A stretch of 7,587 nucleotides of DNA from SHZI01 sp964417725 (GTDB lineage: Bacteria > Pseudomonadota > Gammaproteobacteria > Steroidobacterales > GCA-2729495), in contig CAYQIV010000046.1 of the NCBI GenBank assembly GCA_964417725.1, forward strand, positions 1-7,587. The letters are read 5' to 3'. Under the pieces are notes generated by a model. It saw only the letters and a list, made by a program, of their open reading frames with translations. It searched no databases and was not told the origin of the DNA. This document shows, piece by piece, positions 6,121 to 7,587 of this stretch. Made by a program: the position numbers and the translations under genes. Within the stretch, counting starts at the first letter, position 1; each line of letters opens with the position of its first letter.

Positions 6121-7524
6121 TCAAGCCAGCATGTACCAGGCCGCGCCCAGTGCGGCGCTGACGAAGATCACCGGGATCATGCCGACATGGAAGCGCAGCA
6201 TGGCCACCAAAGCCCCGACGGCGAGAACGAGACTGGCGACGTCGACAGTCGCGAGGACTGGTACGTGCAGCGTCAGGCCGAAGGCGCGGACGACATCGAC
6301 CTCGCCGAACACCACGTGCAGTGCGAACCAGATCGCCAGGTTCAGCACCACGCCCACCACGGCCGCCGTGACCGCGGACAGGGCTGCGCTGAGCGCCTGA
6401 TTGTCCCGGAGTAACTCGACGTAGGGGGCGCCGACGAAGATCCACAGGAAGCACGGCACAAAGGTCACCCAGGTCGCCAGCACCGAGGCGAGCAGGCCCG
6501 CGGTGTAGGGGTCGAGCCCCCCGGCTTCGCGGAAAGCGCCCATGAAAGCGACAAACTGGACCACCTGGATCAGTGGCCCTGGGGTGGTCTCCGCCATGCC
6601 CAGGCCGTCGAGCATCTCACCCGGCGCCAGCCAGCCGTAGTTCTGGACCGCCTCCTGCGCCATGTAGGCCAGCACCGAATAGGCGCCGCCGAACGTCACC
6701 ACGGCGAGCTTGGAGAAAAACAGGCCGATCTGGGTGAAGACGTTGTCGCCGCCCAGCACGGCGGCCAGCGCGATCAGCGGGACGAACCACAGGGTCAGCC
6801 AGGTCGCTGCCACACGCAGCGTCCGCGCCCCGCTCGGACGAAGGTGGTCGTGCACGTCGTTGACGAGGATGGCGTCCACGACGGGATCGGTGACCCCGGC
6901 CTGGGACTGATGGCCTTTGATGACCACGAAGCGGCCCGGATCGATGCGGCTGCCGATGAAGCCCACCAGCGCCGCTGCGGCGATGATCAAAGGAAACGGC
7001 AGATCGAGGAAGAAGATCGCGACGAAGGCGGCCGCCGCGATCAGGTACATGTAGTAGTTCTGCAACGCCCGCTTGCCGATGCGCAGCACCGCCTCGACCA
7101 CCACCGCGAGCACGGCGGCCTTGATCCCGAAGAAGATCGCCTGCACGAGCGTCAGTTCCTGGAACCCGGCATAGAGCAGGCTCAGCACCAGGATGCTGAG
7201 AAAGCCCGGCAGCACGAACAGCGTACCGGCAACGAGCCCTCCCGCCGTGCGATGCAGCAACCAGCCAATGTAGGTGGCCAGTTGCTGTGCCTCCGGTCCG
7301 GGCAGCAGCATGCAGTAGTTGAGGGCATGCAGAAAGCGGCTCTCGCTGATCCACTTCTTCTCGTCGACCAGGATACGGTGCATCACCGCGATCTGGCCGG
7401 CCGGGCCGCCGAAGCTCAGTGCTGCGACGCGCAGCCAGACGATCAGCGCCTCGCGGAAGGAGACCTGATGGCCGTATTTGTTGCGGCCAACCTCGGCCGC
7501 GTCCCCGGATTGCCGCGGCTTCAT
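6121..7524 (-). CDS. chrA: Chromate efflux transporter ChrA (CHR family)
   Basis: 467 residues, a two-domain (long-chain) CHR protein of the inner membrane that expels chromate. Each half carries the family signatures: FGGPAGQIA (38-46) and LLPGPEAQQLATYIGWLL (73-90) in the first half, TFGGAYSVLAYM (277-288) and TTPGPLIQ (313-320) in the second. The domains are joined by a polar loop (about 191-236). It is slightly longer than many ChrA proteins, with a charged 20-residue N-terminus. The start is ATG 7522-7524, with a GGGGGGGA ribosome-binding sequence at 7531-7538 seven or so bases upstream. No truncation or missing motif is seen, so it should be functional. It is the first visible gene of the - strand block and runs into the MFS gene. 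The usual regulator (chrB) is not in view and may lie beyond the window end. Homologues may move sulphate or other oxyanions, but chromate is the best-supported substrate. Confidence 0.93.
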   Translation of the reverse strand: MKPRQSGDAAEVGRNKYGHQVSFREALIVWLRVAALSFGGPAGQIAVMHRILVDEKKWISESRFLHALNYCMLLPGPEAQQLATYIGWLLHRTAGGLVAGTLFVLPGFLSILVLSLLYAGFQELTLVQAIFFGIKAAVLAVVVEAVLRIGKRALQNYYMYLIAAAAFVAIFFLDLPFPLIIAAAALVGFIGSRIDPGRFVVIKGHQSQAGVTDPVVDAILVNDVHDHLRPSGARTLRVAATWLTLWFVPLIALAAVLGGDNVFTQIGLFFSKLAVVTFGGAYSVLAYMAQEAVQNYGWLAPGEMLDGLGMAETTPGPLIQVVQFVAFMGAFREAGGLDPYTAGLLASVLATWVTFVPCFLWIFVGAPYVELLRDNQALSAALSAVTAAVVGVVLNLAIWFALHVVFGEVDVVRAFGLTLHVPVLATVDVASLVLAVGALVAMLRFHVGMIPVIFVSAALGAAWYMLA

Positions 7525-7530
7525 GGGTAA

Positions 7531-7538
7531 TCCCCCCC
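7531..7538 (-). promoter_or_regulatory. Ribosome-binding site of chrA
   Basis: On the - strand seven G residues and an A (GGGGGGGA) precede TTACCC and the ATG of chrA. The G-run is unusually pure and supports ATG 7522-7524 as the start. Confidence 0.6.
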
Positions 7539-7539
7539 A

Positions 7540-7568
7540 TTTATAGCTGTCGCCAGAAGTGGAGTTAA
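7540..7568 (-). promoter_or_regulatory. Possible sigma70-type promoter for chrA
   Basis: On the - strand TTAACT (7563-7568) and TATAAA (7540-7545) are separated by 17 bases, matching four and five of six consensus positions. Transcription would begin near 7533, giving a leader of only about 8-10 bases that cuts into the G-rich ribosome site. The match may therefore be chance, with chrA read from an upstream promoter instead. No operator is evident. Confidence 0.35.
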
Positions 7569-7587
7569 GCGGCCATCGCCAGTTTCT

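Noticed and set aside
6617..7540. - strand frame of 307 codons overlapping chrA
   Set aside because: An Arg/Gly-rich out-of-frame shadow; chrA in the other frame has full family signatures.
7565..7587. End of an upstream - strand gene (last residues KLAMAA, stop TAA 7565-7567)
   Set aside because: Position fits a preceding operon gene such as a regulator, but about seven codons are too few to support a call.

Overview
The window reads as GC-rich bacterial DNA, probably from a beta- or gammaproteobacterium. Codon use is strongly GC-biased, and the type I restriction, CHR-family chromate transporter and MFS genes resemble proteobacterial ones. This placement is inferred from general appearance only. 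The window looks like accessory DNA: a block of defence-type genes on the + strand faces a metal/oxyanion-resistance block on the - strand, with a gene-poor junction between them.

Left block (1-4138, + strand). It opens inside hsdR and holds only the C-terminal ~298 residues of the type I restriction motor/nuclease subunit. After a 50-base gap with a good Shine-Dalgarno sequence comes an unrecognised 276-residue, mostly helical protein with a HEPN-like look but no catalytic R-x4-6-H motif. Its stop codon overlaps (ATGA) the start of a ~787-residue protein. That protein has an N-terminal coiled coil, a four-cysteine cluster, a primase-like archaeo-eukaryotic (AEP) domain of the TOTE conflict-system type, and a complete superfamily 2 helicase. 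The three genes are probably co-transcribed. The last two look like a dedicated pair, a candidate poorly described defence module placed behind a type I restriction system.

Junction (4139-4877). There is no convincing intact gene. It holds an AT-rich patch with a 9-base tandem repeat, a clear intrinsic terminator for the left block, several small hairpins, two interleaved inverted repeats at 4557-4635, and on the - strand the 3' end of a rhodanese-like gene (4652-4768) that has lost its 5' part. This is what a rearranged island boundary would look like.

Right block (4878-7524, - strand). Read in its own direction, it has a possible promoter and ribosome-binding site, chrA (chromate efflux, 467 residues), then after 16 bases an MFS permease of 408 residues, then the rhodanese remnant. 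It looks like a chromate/oxyanion-resistance operon whose upstream part lies beyond base 7587 and whose downstream end is broken.
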